Origin: Onchidella celtica
Lineage: Eukaryota > Mollusca > Gastropoda > Systellommatophora > Onchidiidae
Assembly (NCBI GenBank): GCA_963931925.1
Contig: OZ007569.1
Span: 27,280,024 to 27,344,023 of the forward strand
DNA: 64,000 nt
Reading direction: 5' to 3'
In this document: positions 21,442-34,045 of the stretch, in pieces
Numbering within the stretch: the first letter of the stretch is position 1
Layout: every line of letters begins with the position of its first letter
Made by a program: the position numbers and the translations under genes
Notes under the pieces: generated by a model
What the model was told of the DNA's origin: nothing
What the model saw: the letters and a program-made list of their open reading frames with translations, nothing else
The model's database searches: none

Positions 21442-22175
21442 GCATGAAAAGCATAAATGGGGTGGGTGGGAGGAGGTGGGGAGTGAGTGGGTGTAAAAAT
21501 CGCCAAAATCCAGCGTATTTTATGGATGACCCCGAAGCCAAAGGGAAATAGTAGAAGAGAAAAGAAAAAAGAGACAGAAACATCTTTGCTGTGGTATCAG
21601 TTGTTAGTGTATAGTAGAAATACCCGCTATTGTAAGAGAAATTACTGATAATGATTGTGTGGTAGTAGTTTTTGTCTAAGGCCTTGCTATCGTAGAAGCT
21701 ACCGTAAAAGTGATAGTGCTAGTGTGTTGATAGTGATATTAACAGTTTTAAGCGTGATATAGATAGTTGTGGTCATGGCGGTGGGTGTAGCAGACGTTGC
21801 AGAGTGGTGGCAGTGGCTGGCAGAAGTGGTAGTTGTAAACGTGGAAATAGTGGTGGAGGCAGTATTAGTGGAAACACCCATAAGACAGTGGGATTATAAA
21901 TGAAAACGTGAGAGTGATTGTGGGCGAAGCACTCTTCGTTTCAGGAGTAAAACAACCAATAGAAAAAGTGGTAGTTGAAGTCGTGACGGGAGGAATAACT
22001 GTAATAGAAGAAATTGTAATATAAAGTGATCGTGGTACCGTCTTTAGTAGTTGCACCAGAAAATAGTAAGTAAGAAATCGTGCTTGTAGTTGTTGTGGAA
22101 GTAACTTCGCTACTAGGCCTGCGACGGGGGAAATATAAATTTATTTTTATGGTATATGGGAACTGAAAAAAAAAA
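21442..22175. other. Right flank of the retrotransposon, no gene
   Basis: The first 110 bases, including 'aaatcgccaaaatccagcg...ttatggatgaccccgaag', resemble 61,150-61,260, so the insertion is probably within a dispersed repeat. The rest is rich in GTA/GTG trinucleotides without a consistent frame. Confidence 0.45.
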
Positions 22176-22324
22176 AGGGAGAGAGGGACAGAAAGAGAGA
22201 GAGGGAGAAAGAGAGGGTGGGGAGGGAACAGAGATAGAGAGAGAGAGAGAGAGAGAGAAAGAGAGGGTGGGGAGGGAACAGAGATAGAGAGAGAGAGAGA
22301 GAGAGAAAGAGAGGGTGGGGAGGG

Positions 22325-22358
<34 letters not shown>
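22176..22358. repeat. (GA)n minisatellite with GGTGGGGAGGGAACAGA insertions
   Basis: Three copies of a unit of about 55 bp, each a GA tract plus 'gggtggggagggaacaga', end in a pure GA run. Confidence 0.92.
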
Positions 22359-22359
<1 letters not shown>

Positions 22360-25300
22360 ATCTATGTGGCACATTCTAACAGATTCGTATTGTGGGACCG
22401 ACTTTGAATAAACCAAAATTACTTGTACCGGGCCGTCCTGTGAGTCTTTCTCTCTCTGACTGGGGAGTAGGAGAGAATCGATTGCTCAGCAAGTCGGTAC
22501 AATACCAACAAGCCTCGAGTTCGCTGGTTTCCCGGCAGAGAAAACTATGGCAACGGTTTCCAGACCTCTACAAGAGGTACATGCACTTTCCGAGACAGAA
22601 ACCGTTTCGGTGGGATAGGAAAACGGGCGTACAGACCGACACAAAGGCACAAATTAAATTTAAAAAATAACTTTATCATATGTTTTTGAATAAATTTTAC
22701 AAGTTGTCAGTAGCGACGTTGAACTTATTAAACCTATTTACACATAAACGCATCTCAAGACGAGTTTACTCTAGAAACCGTTTGCGCGCACAGGTATTGT
22801 TAGCTTATAATAGTTATTACCTTTTGTTTGAGGGGCGAGGAAACGGTTCGTAAATTCCAAAGTGGGTTTTACCGGGAACTAGTAGGTCAGTGGTTTTCAG
22901 TTTGGATGAAAAATGTGTATTTTTTCTTTGAAACCACACTAAGGCACTAGAAGAGAAGAACTAGAGCGGTAGAAAGACAGAATGATAAGACCAAACAGCA
23001 TTAATAAATTAAAAATGCGAAGAACAAAGAAAGCGCGGTGGTGCAAATGGTGAGATTGCAGTACCCAGTAACCCCCCTCTCAAGTCTGACTTCTGGAACA
23101 GTAAAAATATCCGTTTCTTTTCCTCGCTGTTGCCTCATCGTTGGTAAAAGTTATGGAATAGCTAATTTTTCTCTGCAATTTCTTTATCAGATAACTAGAT
23201 TAAAATGTCATTATTATGTTTGTAGACAGACGCTTTACAATACGACAAGAATTATTTGCCCACTGTCTATGTGTTTGGGAGTGAAGTTTTTACTGTTAAA
23301 GGAGTAATATCGGAGGGTCAAGAAGGAAGTTCGCCTTGTCGGTCCCTGCTACCAGATGCATTTTTTGTTTTTGTTCACTTTTGTGAGCTTCGGTTTCGAA
23401 CCCTGGCAGTGACAGTAACTGCATCATTATAGTAGTATGAAAGTTTATTGCAAACAGTGATGGTCTGAGGTGAAAAACATTCAATTAATTATAAATAAAA
23501 GCACCTCTCGACACCAGACTATTTTAGTACAGCCTGAATGTATTTTCGACACAGAGGAGAAGGGTTGCACACGAACTCGACGCCACTGAGTAATCTTTTT
23601 GAACATAAATTAAACTCAAATGCACTTTTTTAAACAGCCGCCGATTAGTATTCAATTTTAGCAGATTAAATAACACAAAGTTTTGGGTTCCTCGTTACGG
23701 AAAGAGAGGGGCAGAAAAGAGAAATATCGAGGAAGCCTATCCGAGCAAAACCGGGAAGTAATTATTTTTGTTTACCAAAAAACACCAAAAAATAAAAACA
23801 CTACCAGCCACAAGACACACAATCATGATCTCCCTAGTACCATAGTAGAACACACTTTAACTGAACGCATAGATCTATGTCTTTTTAAAACCATCTTTTA
23901 ATGATATATTCGTTCTATATCTCTGGGAAAATTTCATCTTTGCAAGGACGTTGCATTGGTGGGAAAATAATTTTATTGAGTTTCTTGGGAATTTACCTGT
24001 GCTGCAAAATTCAGTTTCCCAAGTTTGTGGTTTCTGGATATTTCTGGTAAAATTTTATGTCTAGTGTACCAAAACTTGTGCTGACATCACCACTGGGACT
24101 TTGGGATAAAATATTCTTTAATGAAAGGTAAGAAAACTTCTTGTTAAGACATAAACATTTTCATTATTTATAGGCTATTTAGGTAGTTGGGAATTTTGAT
24201 GTTATTCAATTCTTTGTTGTTTTTTTTCATATTTCTTTCAAACTTCGTCCAGTCATGCTCTGTTTGTAATGAATATTAGAGAGGCTGCTGTCTTTGTGGC
24301 TATTTTTTTCCCTTAGCGACGGTGGTAAACGCAGGATCAGCAAATGAATGAACAAGAAAGTTCAGATTTTATGGGGTAAATTATAGTGCCGTTAATATGA
24401 AAGGACACTTTCATCGAGTTGTTTTGCATGATAAATGCTGTCAAAACGTTGATTTGACCTAGATTAACGCTTACGGACTTCTCCCATAACATGGCAGTAT
24501 AGTGCACCAGTTTCGACGACGTTTATTATATGAGGGTTCTCTGAAAGAGAAAATGCGAAAACCTCCGACGCAGTGGTTTAGCATCTTGTCTGAGAGACTG
24601 GCATTAAAAGTTCACGGTGGCACCGCGCTGCCTTCAATAGTTGTACGGGATCGGCGTGAGAGCGCAGCCACGCCGCAAGTATTTCTCTTGTTTCCAATGC
24701 TTTTTCAGCCGCTGTTACTTCTTCCTTGTTCCAGTATTACGGCAGCGAACCAGTGCAATCAATCTGGGACAAGCCATTCCACGTGTTACGGTGTTCAGTG
24801 AATCAAAACTGCATTGTATTTTTAAAACATATTTTTGTCGATTATTTCTTTGGAAGTTCGTAAACAGACTTGTGTGGACGGGCCGCTACACTGCACAGGT
24901 AAGAACAAGGCACATAGCGATGCTGTAAATAATGTAATGATTTTAAATTATTCAGTTTGTTTCTTTTAATGTAAACATTACACTGCCATTGAAATCTTAT
25001 CTGCCGTGTCAAATTTGCAGTGGATCTTCTGCAGCTGCAGCAATACCGCAACAGCTAAAACACAAAGAATGATAGCAACAATAACAATAGGAAGCAACAT
25101 TTGTCTTTAACCTTTATTTGCCGAGGCTGGAAAGTTATTGCTTCACTATTCTTCATTACTTTAAGATATGCGCACTGCAGTCATTTCAGGTCACCCGTGT
25201 GAATGTAAAATAATGAAACATATTCGTTTTCTAAAAATGTCTTTCGTTTGTCGGTAATATTTATTACTAGCAACATTACAGGTAGAATTCATGATTATGT

Positions 25301-25620
25301 ATTGTTGGCATTTTAAAGGGTCAAGGTGCAAATATACGATAACTACAATGACAACAGCAATAACACAAATAATAAATTTTGATATTACCTACGACTATTT
25401 ATGACATATCTTCTGTGGTCGGTTGTGTGGGAAACTTGATAGTCTACGCCAGCAGCAACAGCAAATTACAATAGGAACAAGAATATTAACACAGCAATAA
25501 GTGGCCAATAAAACATAACAAAAACAGCGCGGAACCTCTATTACAAACAGCAGTAATTACAGCATTCGTGATGATGCAATCAAACGCTTTAGGCACGAAT
25601 TGAAATAGCAGTATGCTCTT
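22359..25620. other. 3.3 kb without recognised gene
   Basis: AT-rich unique-looking sequence. An open frame at 22392-22670 (92 codons) has no recognised motif. A tRNA B-box-like word (GGGTTCGAAACC, minus) at about 23394-23405 has no matching A box. Nothing firm. Confidence 0.5.
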
Positions 25621-25702
25621 CCCCCCCCCCCCCCCTTCTCTCTCTCTCTCTCTCACTCTCTCTCTTTCTCTCTCTCTGTGTTTCTCTCTGTCTGTCTTTC
25701 TT

Positions 25703-25735
<33 letters not shown>

Positions 25736-25806
25736 GCACATACTTACATACACATATACACATACGTACATAATACTACACCACCCCCCCCACACACACA
25801 CATACA
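25621..25806. repeat. C15 run, (CT)n, (CA)n compound repeat
   Basis: C homopolymer at 25621-25635, then CT with CTGT and CTTT variants, then CA with TACA/TATA variants. Confidence 0.93.
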
Positions 25807-26576
25807 CGACACACACCTACTTAACAAAGATGAAAAATAATGGCAACGATATAGAGGGACAATGATACGAACTGACAGAATACGGAGATGAAAAAACACC
25901 AACAACGGAATATGATCCAAGAAGCTAATTGCATATGCGTGACGTAGAGCGGACAGGTCTTTAGATGAAACAACGCAAATTAGAGAAAGCGCAAAAAGTT
26001 CAACCGGTCAGGGTTCAAGAATGATGAATATTTCACAGTAATACTAATAGCCTTCACTTCGTTGTCGGTCGGCTGGTATTCAGTAAGAACAAAAGTCTTG
26101 GAAAGAGATTCGAAGCACCGCCTTTGGGGAGTTGCATTATCTTCAATAGGCCTATAGAGTTAACCTCCCCTGGGGAACAACTTTTCTACATTTCGTAGGT
26201 CTATCTTATAGATATCGCTGGCCCTATGTTGAAACCGTTCACGCAAGTGCAGTTGGCAGCTGTTTTGGGCCAAATATCCCATGAACTCATCGAGGGAATT
26301 TAAAAAAAAACTTTTCTATTGACAAAGGGGGTGGACAGTATTTCAAATAACTATTTACGTAATTAAATATGTACCGGTATTTAAGATTGGAACACATTTC
26401 AATTAAAATAGGTTTTGTCCCTCTACCATTAAATTAAATTACGTAGTTTTGTCATATGGCCAATTGCAGGTGATATTGCAGGTTCATGAAACTGATGCAG
26501 TCAACTATTTAAAAAAGCCCCAGTATCGTAATACTGAATCATTGTAGATGTTATAGCTCACTAGTCTCTTCGGAAG
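25807..26576. other. Stretch without recognised gene
   Basis: AT-rich; no supported frame, inverted repeat or RNA signal. Confidence 0.5.
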
Positions 26577-26674
26577 AAGAAAAACTTTGATTTACAGACC
26601 GAAACAAATAAACAAATAAGCAAAAAGTCTAAGCTATCAAGAAACATGATGGACCAATCTTTATTTCCATTATA

Positions 26675-27022
26675 GGTAGAATGCGCATGACGTCAAAGAG
26701 TTTTTGTTTTGTGCTTCCGCCAAACAAGATGGCCGGTGGATCAGCTGATGAGTGTAACTTCGAGATGTGTCTAGGCAGTTAAAACGCCTGCTGGTTGCTT
26801 TGCAGTTGACTGTTGTGACAGGAGTGGAAAGGATGTATCCAAACTGGTCCGATTCCCTACCATCCGTGTAAACAAGGGAAAGGAAGTGAAAGAATTGACC
26901 GAACGTCTCCCATGTGCGTATACACACGTGTCATTGTTTACGGTAGTGAACTCGCCGCCGATTGGTTCGCGACGCCTTAAGTGGGCCCGGACAGACAAGA
27001 TGGTGGATATGCGCATTCTACC
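26675..27022. mobile_element. 348-bp DNA transposon insertion, 14-bp perfect TIRs, TATA target duplication
   Basis: Ends are GGTAGAATGCGCAT at 26675-26688 and its exact reverse complement at 27009-27022, flanked on both sides by TATA. The tandem copy at 27160-27163 has a single TATA, which is the empty site and proves the 4-bp duplication. The interior carries a THAP-like coding fragment. It is a deletion derivative of a THAP-bearing DNA transposon; the superfamily is not settled, since P elements make 8-bp duplications. Confidence 0.92.
26787..26912 (+). pseudogene. THAP-domain N-terminal fragment inside the transposon
   Basis: The frame reads GCFAVDCCDRSGKDVSK followed by RFPTI and KEVKELTER. 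This matches the start of a THAP zinc-finger domain: the first Cys pair and the conserved phenylalanine/proline region. The second half of the domain (Trp and the C-terminal Cys/His) is absent, and an in-frame stop lies upstream at 26772. It cannot encode a working DNA-binding domain alone. Confidence 0.65.
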
Positions 27023-27194
27023 TATACAAGATATTATCATAATAAAACAACAATATAGAATAAGAAAAACTTTGATTTACGGAACGAAACAAATAAACAA
27101 ACAAGCAAAAAGTCTAAGCTATCAAGAAACATGATGGACGAATCTTTATAAATTTCCATTATACAAGATATTATCATGATAAAACAACAATATA

Positions 27195-28828
27195 CCGACA
27201 TGGAAACATATACAGTACATAACAATTGTAGTAGTCACTGGTGCACTGTCACAATTCTTGCGAACTCTACGCCTAAATCTCCGAACTCAAAACGATTCTA
27301 AAATCTCGATTATGCTTGGATATTTTCCCATTCTGTCAGGGCTGTCTTAACGTCATTATGGAGCCCTGGGCAAAGCAATAGGATTTTCTGCCTCATTTCA
27401 AAAACCAATGTAAGTTTGCATGCAGCTCATGGGGTCCTGGAGCAACTGCCCAGTGCGCCCACGCTTTAAGGCGTCTCTACACCTGCTCGCGAACGAACCT
27501 AACTTATTTAGACCACTAACAAGCTTGCAGTGTACAATTCCAATTATTTCTGCATGATAGCCAAGTTGGTTGATTTTTTGAGATATCGGGAAATATTTGT
27601 TAAATTTATTGTTTTAACACAAGTCAGTTATGTCGGTCAAAAGGTATAGAAATTTCTACTAGCTTTTGCCGTCTTGTTTGCTGACAATTATGTTGGTAAT
27701 ATTATCTATCCTATCTGCACTACCATAACGTTCTTAACAAAACAGAAAAGAAACTGCGAAAAAAAAAAACTGGATTAGATTTGAAACAACTGTTATCTGG
27801 TTGTAATTTGTATAATCTTATATTAGAACTTCACAACAACGTGAATACTGGGAAAGGAAAATAGTGCGAATCAAGACGCCGAGGAAAGCATAATATAGTT
27901 TTCTAGGGTCGGGTGTAGGATGGACTTGTCCCGTGTACATTACTTACCCAGGTAAGTAAATGTCATATTTTGGGAGGAGTGGTTCTTAACCGAGAGCGAA
28001 TTCGGCATTTCAGATGGGAACTGCCCATGTATTTAAATAATCCACCCGACATACATTGTGATCGCTCAGAGACGCTTTTATTATTATTTGTTTTTTTTAA
28101 CCTTGTTTGCCCCATGAGTGTTGCAAGGTCTGGTTTTTGAAAAACTAAGTGGCTGGATTATTGAAGCAGAAATCAATCCATCAGACACGAATGTAGGTGG
28201 AAACAGCTTTTAGAAGGTTAAAAACTACTACTTTGGAGTGGTTGTTTATTCGGGTGGCTTTGTACTTCTTCTTCTCGAGGTATTGATTCTCCAGAGTTTC
28301 TGTATCCTAATCACGGCTAAAACAATATAAATGTACTTTTACTTACAGTTGATTTGAACTCATCGTCTGCTCATGTGATTAGTTTTACTTGCCATAACAA
28401 TTCCAAGCATTGTTTGCCGGCTATCAAAACAAATTGGTGTCTGTTGTATCCATCAAGTAAACGTGCCAGAGAAGGGCGTCTATGTTTATCAAATTAAAAT
28501 GTCTTCAAGAAGTTTGAGAGTTGCCAGGAGGTGACGAATGAATGTTTGCCTGTTCATTTTTTTAACGAAGAATATTTATGATGGGGAAAGGGAAAGCGGG
28601 GGCTGAGAACGCTAATTTCCCTATGGATGCAACGCATTAAAATTCCCTTCTTTTGAAACATTAAACGACTCCATTGAGTTATTTATTCCAACAGATAAAA
28701 ATTAAAGATTAATATTACAATAATCCTCCGTGTTGAACAAGCAAATAGATCTTAATGATTTTGAGATATTTTTGATAATTTTAAAACAATGTTTAGCATG
28801 AAACTAACACACAATTGTTACATTCAAT
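27195..28828. other. 1.6 kb without gene
   Basis: AT-rich. Includes the palindromic element at 27338-27480 and an isolated perfect splice-donor-like word (CAGgtaagt) near 27949-27957 without a supporting open exon. Confidence 0.5.
27338..27480. mobile_element. Palindromic MITE-like element, about 143 bp
   Basis: The left arm 'gtcttaacgtca...gccctgggca' pairs imperfectly with the right arm 'ctgcccagtgcgcccacgctttaaggc'. A related piece lies at about 14399-14470. No coding content and no clear target duplication. Confidence 0.5.
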
Positions 28829-28831
28829 TTC

Positions 28832-28864
<33 letters not shown>

Positions 28865-28951
28865 GTCTGTCTGTCTGTCTGTCTCTCTTTCTCGTTCCCT
28901 CCCTCTTCCCCCTCTCTCTTTTCCCCTCTCTCTCTCTCTCTCTCCCTCTCT
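28829..28951. repeat. (CT)n with CTGT units
   Basis: Pyrimidine tract with a central TCTG block. Confidence 0.93.
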
Positions 28952-29888
28952 TCAATTGCTAAGCACCCCACAATTAGGGTCACTTGTCTTGACAGTTCTC
29001 TTTTTAAATGCACGTTATCGGAACAGACTGATAACCCGTTTAATGGTAGGTTATCGAAATAGTTTGATAACCTGTCTTTAGCGAAGTGTGGCAGGTGTGA
29101 TTAATTACAGTGTTAACACGGCCTGTTACTCTGCTGCTGACTACCTTTTTCCTTTGGCTCCAGTCAAATCCTCAAATTCAGAAGAATCACTTGAGATATC
29201 TTGAAATTTTTCTGCTCTGTTTTCTTCTGCCAACAGAAGCTTCTGAATTCATTTCCATCAAAACATCTTCTTTCTTCTCCACATGTTAGGCCTTACAAAC
29301 TTCACTTGTAGATGCATGGCCATTTCTGCAGGTCAGTTGGCCAGTCTCCGACCAACCTCACACATTTAGAAAAGAAGTATTAAAAAAAACAAACAAATCC
29401 TTGCTTGCACAACAAACGTCTTGGTTATTAAAAGTAGCTGCAACTACTCGATTTCACTTTATCACAAATATGCCCCTTTCCTATTTGTTTAACTTAGAAA
29501 CCAAGAGATCCGAAGCCAGACAATATGAGAACCGTTGTAATTCAGAGACCAAAGCGGCAACCATTAACACGACATTGATTTGGCCTTACGAGCTTCCAGA
29601 TGTGTTGACCAGATAATTCTACACAACAGATTAATTGAATCCAGACAGAAGAGACAAGCAATGCATGGCAGTCTCAATCACAGTTTTGTTTGGCATCAAT
29701 GAAAGAACTCAAAATTCTTTAATATTGGATTTTTAAAAATACAAATTAAAAGTCTGTCATTTTCTGACCAAATCTTATCTGTGAGAGTGAATCACAAGCC
29801 ACAAACAACATAAAAATGCCAGTACATTAAAATTTATGCAAAAAAATGAATGCCCCGACAAATCGTTTAAGCAGTATTAACAAGGTGG
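28952..29888. other. Stretch without recognised gene
   Basis: AT-rich unique-looking sequence; no frame with a motif. Confidence 0.5.
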
Positions 29889-29943
29889 ATAGATAGACAA
29901 AGAGAAAGAGAGAGAGAGGGAAAGACAGAGAGAGAGAGAGGGA

Positions 29944-29979
<36 letters not shown>

Positions 29980-30010
29980 CAGACACAGACACAGACAGAC
30001 AGACAGACAG
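29889..30010. repeat. (GA)n with CAGA tail
   Basis: GA tract ending in ACAGACAG units. Confidence 0.93.
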
Positions 30011-31830
30011 TCAGATACAGTCAGACTCTACACTCTATTCACTCTACAGAACGTATGCACTAATTAGTGTTTTCGTGTTTTCAGCTTATTTGCAAAATAT
30101 TAACTACATTATCACGCAGTGATGGGAGTGTACAGGGAGCAAAGAGAGTATGTTTTGTAAAATATGCCGTTGAACGATGCATCCATCATTATTAATATAA
30201 GATTATTAAGGTTAAAAGTGGGTTAAATATTCAGGGGTTAATAATTCCCACCTCACTCGGGCCCGTTCCCAAGGAAACGACTTTTCTTGCTGTGTGGCGG
30301 TTCGAATCCATAAGGTTTTTCTGCCGAGGTCTGAAAGTGGTGTACTTGCACGAATCGCACACTGACAAGCTTTACGTTGAAAATAATATTATGCAAGTCA
30401 GATTTCAATACTGTCTTCTCGTCAACCCAACCCTGTCCCTTACGCTAATCGTAATCCAAATACTGGCCCTAACTCTGTTCCTAAACAAATTGGAAGAGCG
30501 GGGCATCGGCTTCGGTTTGACGCCACCTTCGCAGAAAAAAATAATGATCGATACCAACTACCCAAATCTGATTGGCCAAAAGTGTGCGAACTGTCTTCCG
30601 TAATAACCATTTTGAAATTACAATAATTGTGTTCATATCAGCTGTCAGTGTCACTCATTGCAAACTGCACTCTACACTCTGAAACATTCCTAATAGTCAC
30701 TTGTTAAATCTCGAACCGTAGCGAGATCTAAAAGCGCAGAAATGATTGAATGTGTCGATCAAAGACAAGTTCTCTTTTTCATCATGTAATGGCTAATCCT
30801 TCTCTTTTATCCCACCCCTCCGTTGCACTTTTTGCAACAATTATATTATTACAGGATTTTATTGATTTCCACAATAATTTTCTGTACTTTTAATGAACAC
30901 AGAACAGAACCGCGTTTACATTGATAATATTTGTTCCAGAATGTGTGATACATTCTGCGAAGCGGTGACAATGTAGCATTTCGCTTGACATATTCATATG
31001 ATCTTTTTTTTTTTTTCCTGGGAGTTGGGAGTCTTACAAATAAAAGAATGGTAAACAATCGTAGCTTGTGACATGTGGACTCAGCAGTTATATGGAATGA
31101 AAAGATAAACAAAGATACTTCGGTGCCGTTTATTGGCAAACAGAAATAAAACCGTCTTAAATTCATTCGACTTTTTTCAAAATGCGTGTCTGCAAATAAT
31201 TCATAGAGAGTTATATGTAACTATGTAACCGCCAATATTTGTGATGTTTCCATGGTGTAATTGTTTGATTTTTTAAAAAAAATAAGTGTTTGGGCTTGTT
31301 GATCGATGTAACTATATAATAGTATGTGATCATTACGTCCAAATAAACTGAATGGCACTCTGGCTGAAGGAAAGATTAATTTTGCCACATGGACTTTCAA
31401 TTAATATGATCATAAACAGCATGTTGAAAGTACAATTCTTTTTCTCATAGAGACAAATGCCAACTTTCAATTGGGCGTTCATACAAACTCAGTCGTATGT
31501 ATTAATTTTACCAGGACAGACAGCCGGGAGCTCATGATACATTTTATGTACAATATGACATCTAGGCAGGTATCTTTCTATCGTCAATAAAAACCGACAA
31601 ACAATGAAACAAAACAAAAAAAAAACAACAGACACCGTATGGCCAAACACATTTTTTTTTTCAGACTAACATGAAAATATCAGGCATTTATTTTGTTACA
31701 TCCTAAAATTTCTCGAAAACAATCAGTGAAAATGGCAATGCAAAACAAGAAATTAGATTGCAGTTCCAGTGGGTAATGTTATACTTGTGTGTAAATTACT
31801 TTTTTGTCTTTGTTATCATTTATGCCCCCT
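30011..31830. other. 1.8 kb without recognised gene
   Basis: A perfect tRNA B-box-like GGTTCGAATCC at about 30299-30309 has no convincing A box 40-45 bases upstream; it may be a SINE remnant. Otherwise AT-rich with no supported frame. Confidence 0.45.
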
Positions 31831-31926
31831 CCTCTCTCCTTCTCTCTCTCTCTCTCTCCTCTTTCTCCTCTTTCCCTCTCTCTCTCTGTCTATCTTTCTC
31901 CCTCTCGCTCTCGCTCACTCTCTGTC
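31831..31926. repeat. (CT)n pyrimidine tract
   Basis: Imperfect CT/CCT tract continuing as pyrimidine-rich sequence to about 32,300. Confidence 0.88.
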
Positions 31927-33159
31927 CAGTTTATTCCCTTCACAGTTCTACCCGCCACCCCCTCTCTCTATTGTGCATCCTTCCTCTTCACCCCTCGTCT
32001 AACTCAAGTTTGTTCCTAGTGTTCTCTTCTTTCCAAACTTTCTTATTCATCTTACTGGTTCCTCTTTTTATGGTCAGTAATGTGGCTATTCACTCTATCC
32101 ACCCGTCAGCATCATAAATGTCTTCTTTTCCACTCAATTTTTTTTTCTAATCATGCGCTTTTTTCCTTCTGTTTCTTTGTTCCATCCCCACTTCCTTCTG
32201 CATTCTCACTCTCTTCTCTTCTGTACGGCACACATCTATCTCTTTCCTGTACTCTTCTACCATTTCTTATATATTTATTCTTTTATCTCCAATTTTTATC
32301 CTTTCTCCCTGGCTTAGATAGCTACGAAACTAAAAACAAAAGTCTAGGGATATAAAAACTATAACATTGTAATTCGAACCTTGTCTCATCTTTTGTAACT
32401 TTAACAATCAACTCTGCCAACACATAATACCAGCAAGTCGGTGCTGCATTTCTTTGCTTTTAAACGAAACTCCAGCGAGTCTTGAATAACAATCCGGTCA
32501 TTAATTTTGTAGGTCACTCTGAAGCAAACAATCTCAGTCAATACGGAAGAGCCTTTGCCCGCGGGATGGATCAATCTATGTAAATGTTTACATTGTACAT
32601 TCTGCGCGCTAAGATAGGCAGTAACTCTTAAGTAAACTGGTGCCTAATGAAGTCACGGTGATCTGGAGAAGCACTGGGAGCACCAAACAAAAGTCATCTA
32701 ATGTCAGCTAGACTGAAATTTTATAAAAAAAATTTTCAGTCTTTGTTTAGATGCGTAAAACGCAGCACACGTATGGTTTTAATTAGCATAAGCTATTGAT
32801 TTTGGCACGGTTTAAAGGAATGGTGGGCTTGGGACAAAAACTATTAAACGAGAAACTGTAAAATTACATCAGTGTAAGACATACACCTGATACTGCTAGT
32901 GATTAAACCAGGATGAAAACATCATAACAAATTTAGGTGCTTTGAACCGCGGAAATGGAAGGAATCAATTTTTCACCACCGAAATCTTAAAATTGAAAAT
33001 GCCCATTTACTAAAAAAAAAAGAAAAAACTTCGCATGAAGTTTGAATACAAGAATAACTGAACGTCTTATCCATGTCACTCTTGTGTTTTAGCGAACAAG
33101 AATATTCAAAACCTCCAACAAAATAAGTCAAAAGTCTACATTATATACTTTTGAAACTG
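31927..33159. other. 1.2 kb without recognised gene
   Basis: Pyrimidine-rich at first, then AT-rich. No supported features. Confidence 0.5.
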
Positions 33160-33280
33160 CAGACAGACAGAAGAGCAGACAGACAGGCAGACAAATAGTC
33201 AGATAGACGGACAGACATACAGACCGACAGAGACAGACAGACAGACAAAGTCAGAGCGAGACAGAGACAGACAGACAGAG
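33160..33280. repeat. (CAGA)n degenerate repeat
   Basis: CAGA units with AGAT and AGAC variants over about 120 bp. Confidence 0.92.
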
Positions 33281-33827
33281 ATTTTTTACGTATTCAGACT
33301 TCTCATTAGCTTTTGAGACGGCTGCAAATTGGGTGAAATCAGACTCTCACCATTGCGTAATTTAGTAATTCTGGTTAAAGAAATGAAAATGGTGAATGGA
33401 AGAGGGGTTGTGTGTGGGAAAGTTGTGTTAATCCATGAATAATAAACACGGAGGAGGGAGAAGCTCAGAGCAGAAACAGAAATGGGAATTTAAGGCCATT
33501 TTTAAGCGCTCTATCCCAAGATGCACGTGTCCGTCTCGTACGCAAACTCAGTAAACTGTCTCGAAACTAGCAATGGGGAAAGCAAAGTGTCAAGAGGAGA
33601 ACGAGAAGCAGAAAAGAACAAACTTCCTACAATCCTGCCGATAATCTAATACTGTGCAACCACAAAGTGCTGGGACTATCCGAAGATGACACGAAGAGAA
33701 ATAACTTTTTTTTTCTTTTTTTGACAAAGCAGGGACAGAAAAAGGTTTGCCTTTTTAAACGTGGCGTGGGAAGGGTAGGCTTAATGTCCAAAATTGTTTT
33801 CACTGAGCATGATAAAATAACGTACGG

Positions 33828-34045
33828 GCATTTTTGTCTTTTTCCAGAAAATGAAAATCGAAACTTTGAAGACTTGTGTAAAATCAGAGGACAACATTAC
33901 GTCGCAAACACTTAGCTCGAAACGTTTTTAACCTATTGGAATGACACCTATAGCAAATGAAATTAGGAGTGAGAGAACCATTTTCATGACAAAACCTCAA
34001 ACCTGCGAAATGTTGCATACAACAAGATGGCAAATACCCCTCGAT
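33828..34045 (+). repeat. Unclassified dispersed repeat, copy A (218 bp)
   Basis: Aligns in the same orientation with 49873-50091 over its whole length, from 'gcatttttg' to 'cctcgat', with about three quarters of bases matching by eye. Conserved blocks include 'aacattacgtc', 'tggaatgacac' and 'tttcatgacaaaac'. No coding frame or terminal inverted repeat; family unknown. Confidence 0.8.

Larger units (their letters stand above)
26577..27194. repeat. Tandem duplication of a 130-bp block, first copy interrupted
   Basis: The block starting 'aagaaaaactttgatttac' and ending 'ataaaacaacaatat' occurs at 26577-27057 and again at 27062-27194 with few differences. Copy 1 contains the 348-bp element at 26675-27022; copy 2 is uninterrupted. 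Without the insert and its duplicated target, copy 1 is about 129 bp against 133 bp for copy 2. Confidence 0.93.

Noticed and set aside
22392..22670. 92-codon frame ending in a basic tail, next to a GA repeat
   Set aside because: The sequence looks somewhat coding-like, but no family or exon boundary could be identified.
24555..24700. SINE-like opening 'gacgcagtggtttagc'
   Set aside because: No B box at the expected position and no repeat copy in the window.
27940..27960. Strong splice-donor-like CAGgtaagt
   Set aside because: Part of a small palindrome (acttacccaggtaagt); no open exon upstream.
30299..30309. Perfect tRNA B box GGTTCGAATCC
   Set aside because: No A box at the required distance and no tail; chance or a remnant.
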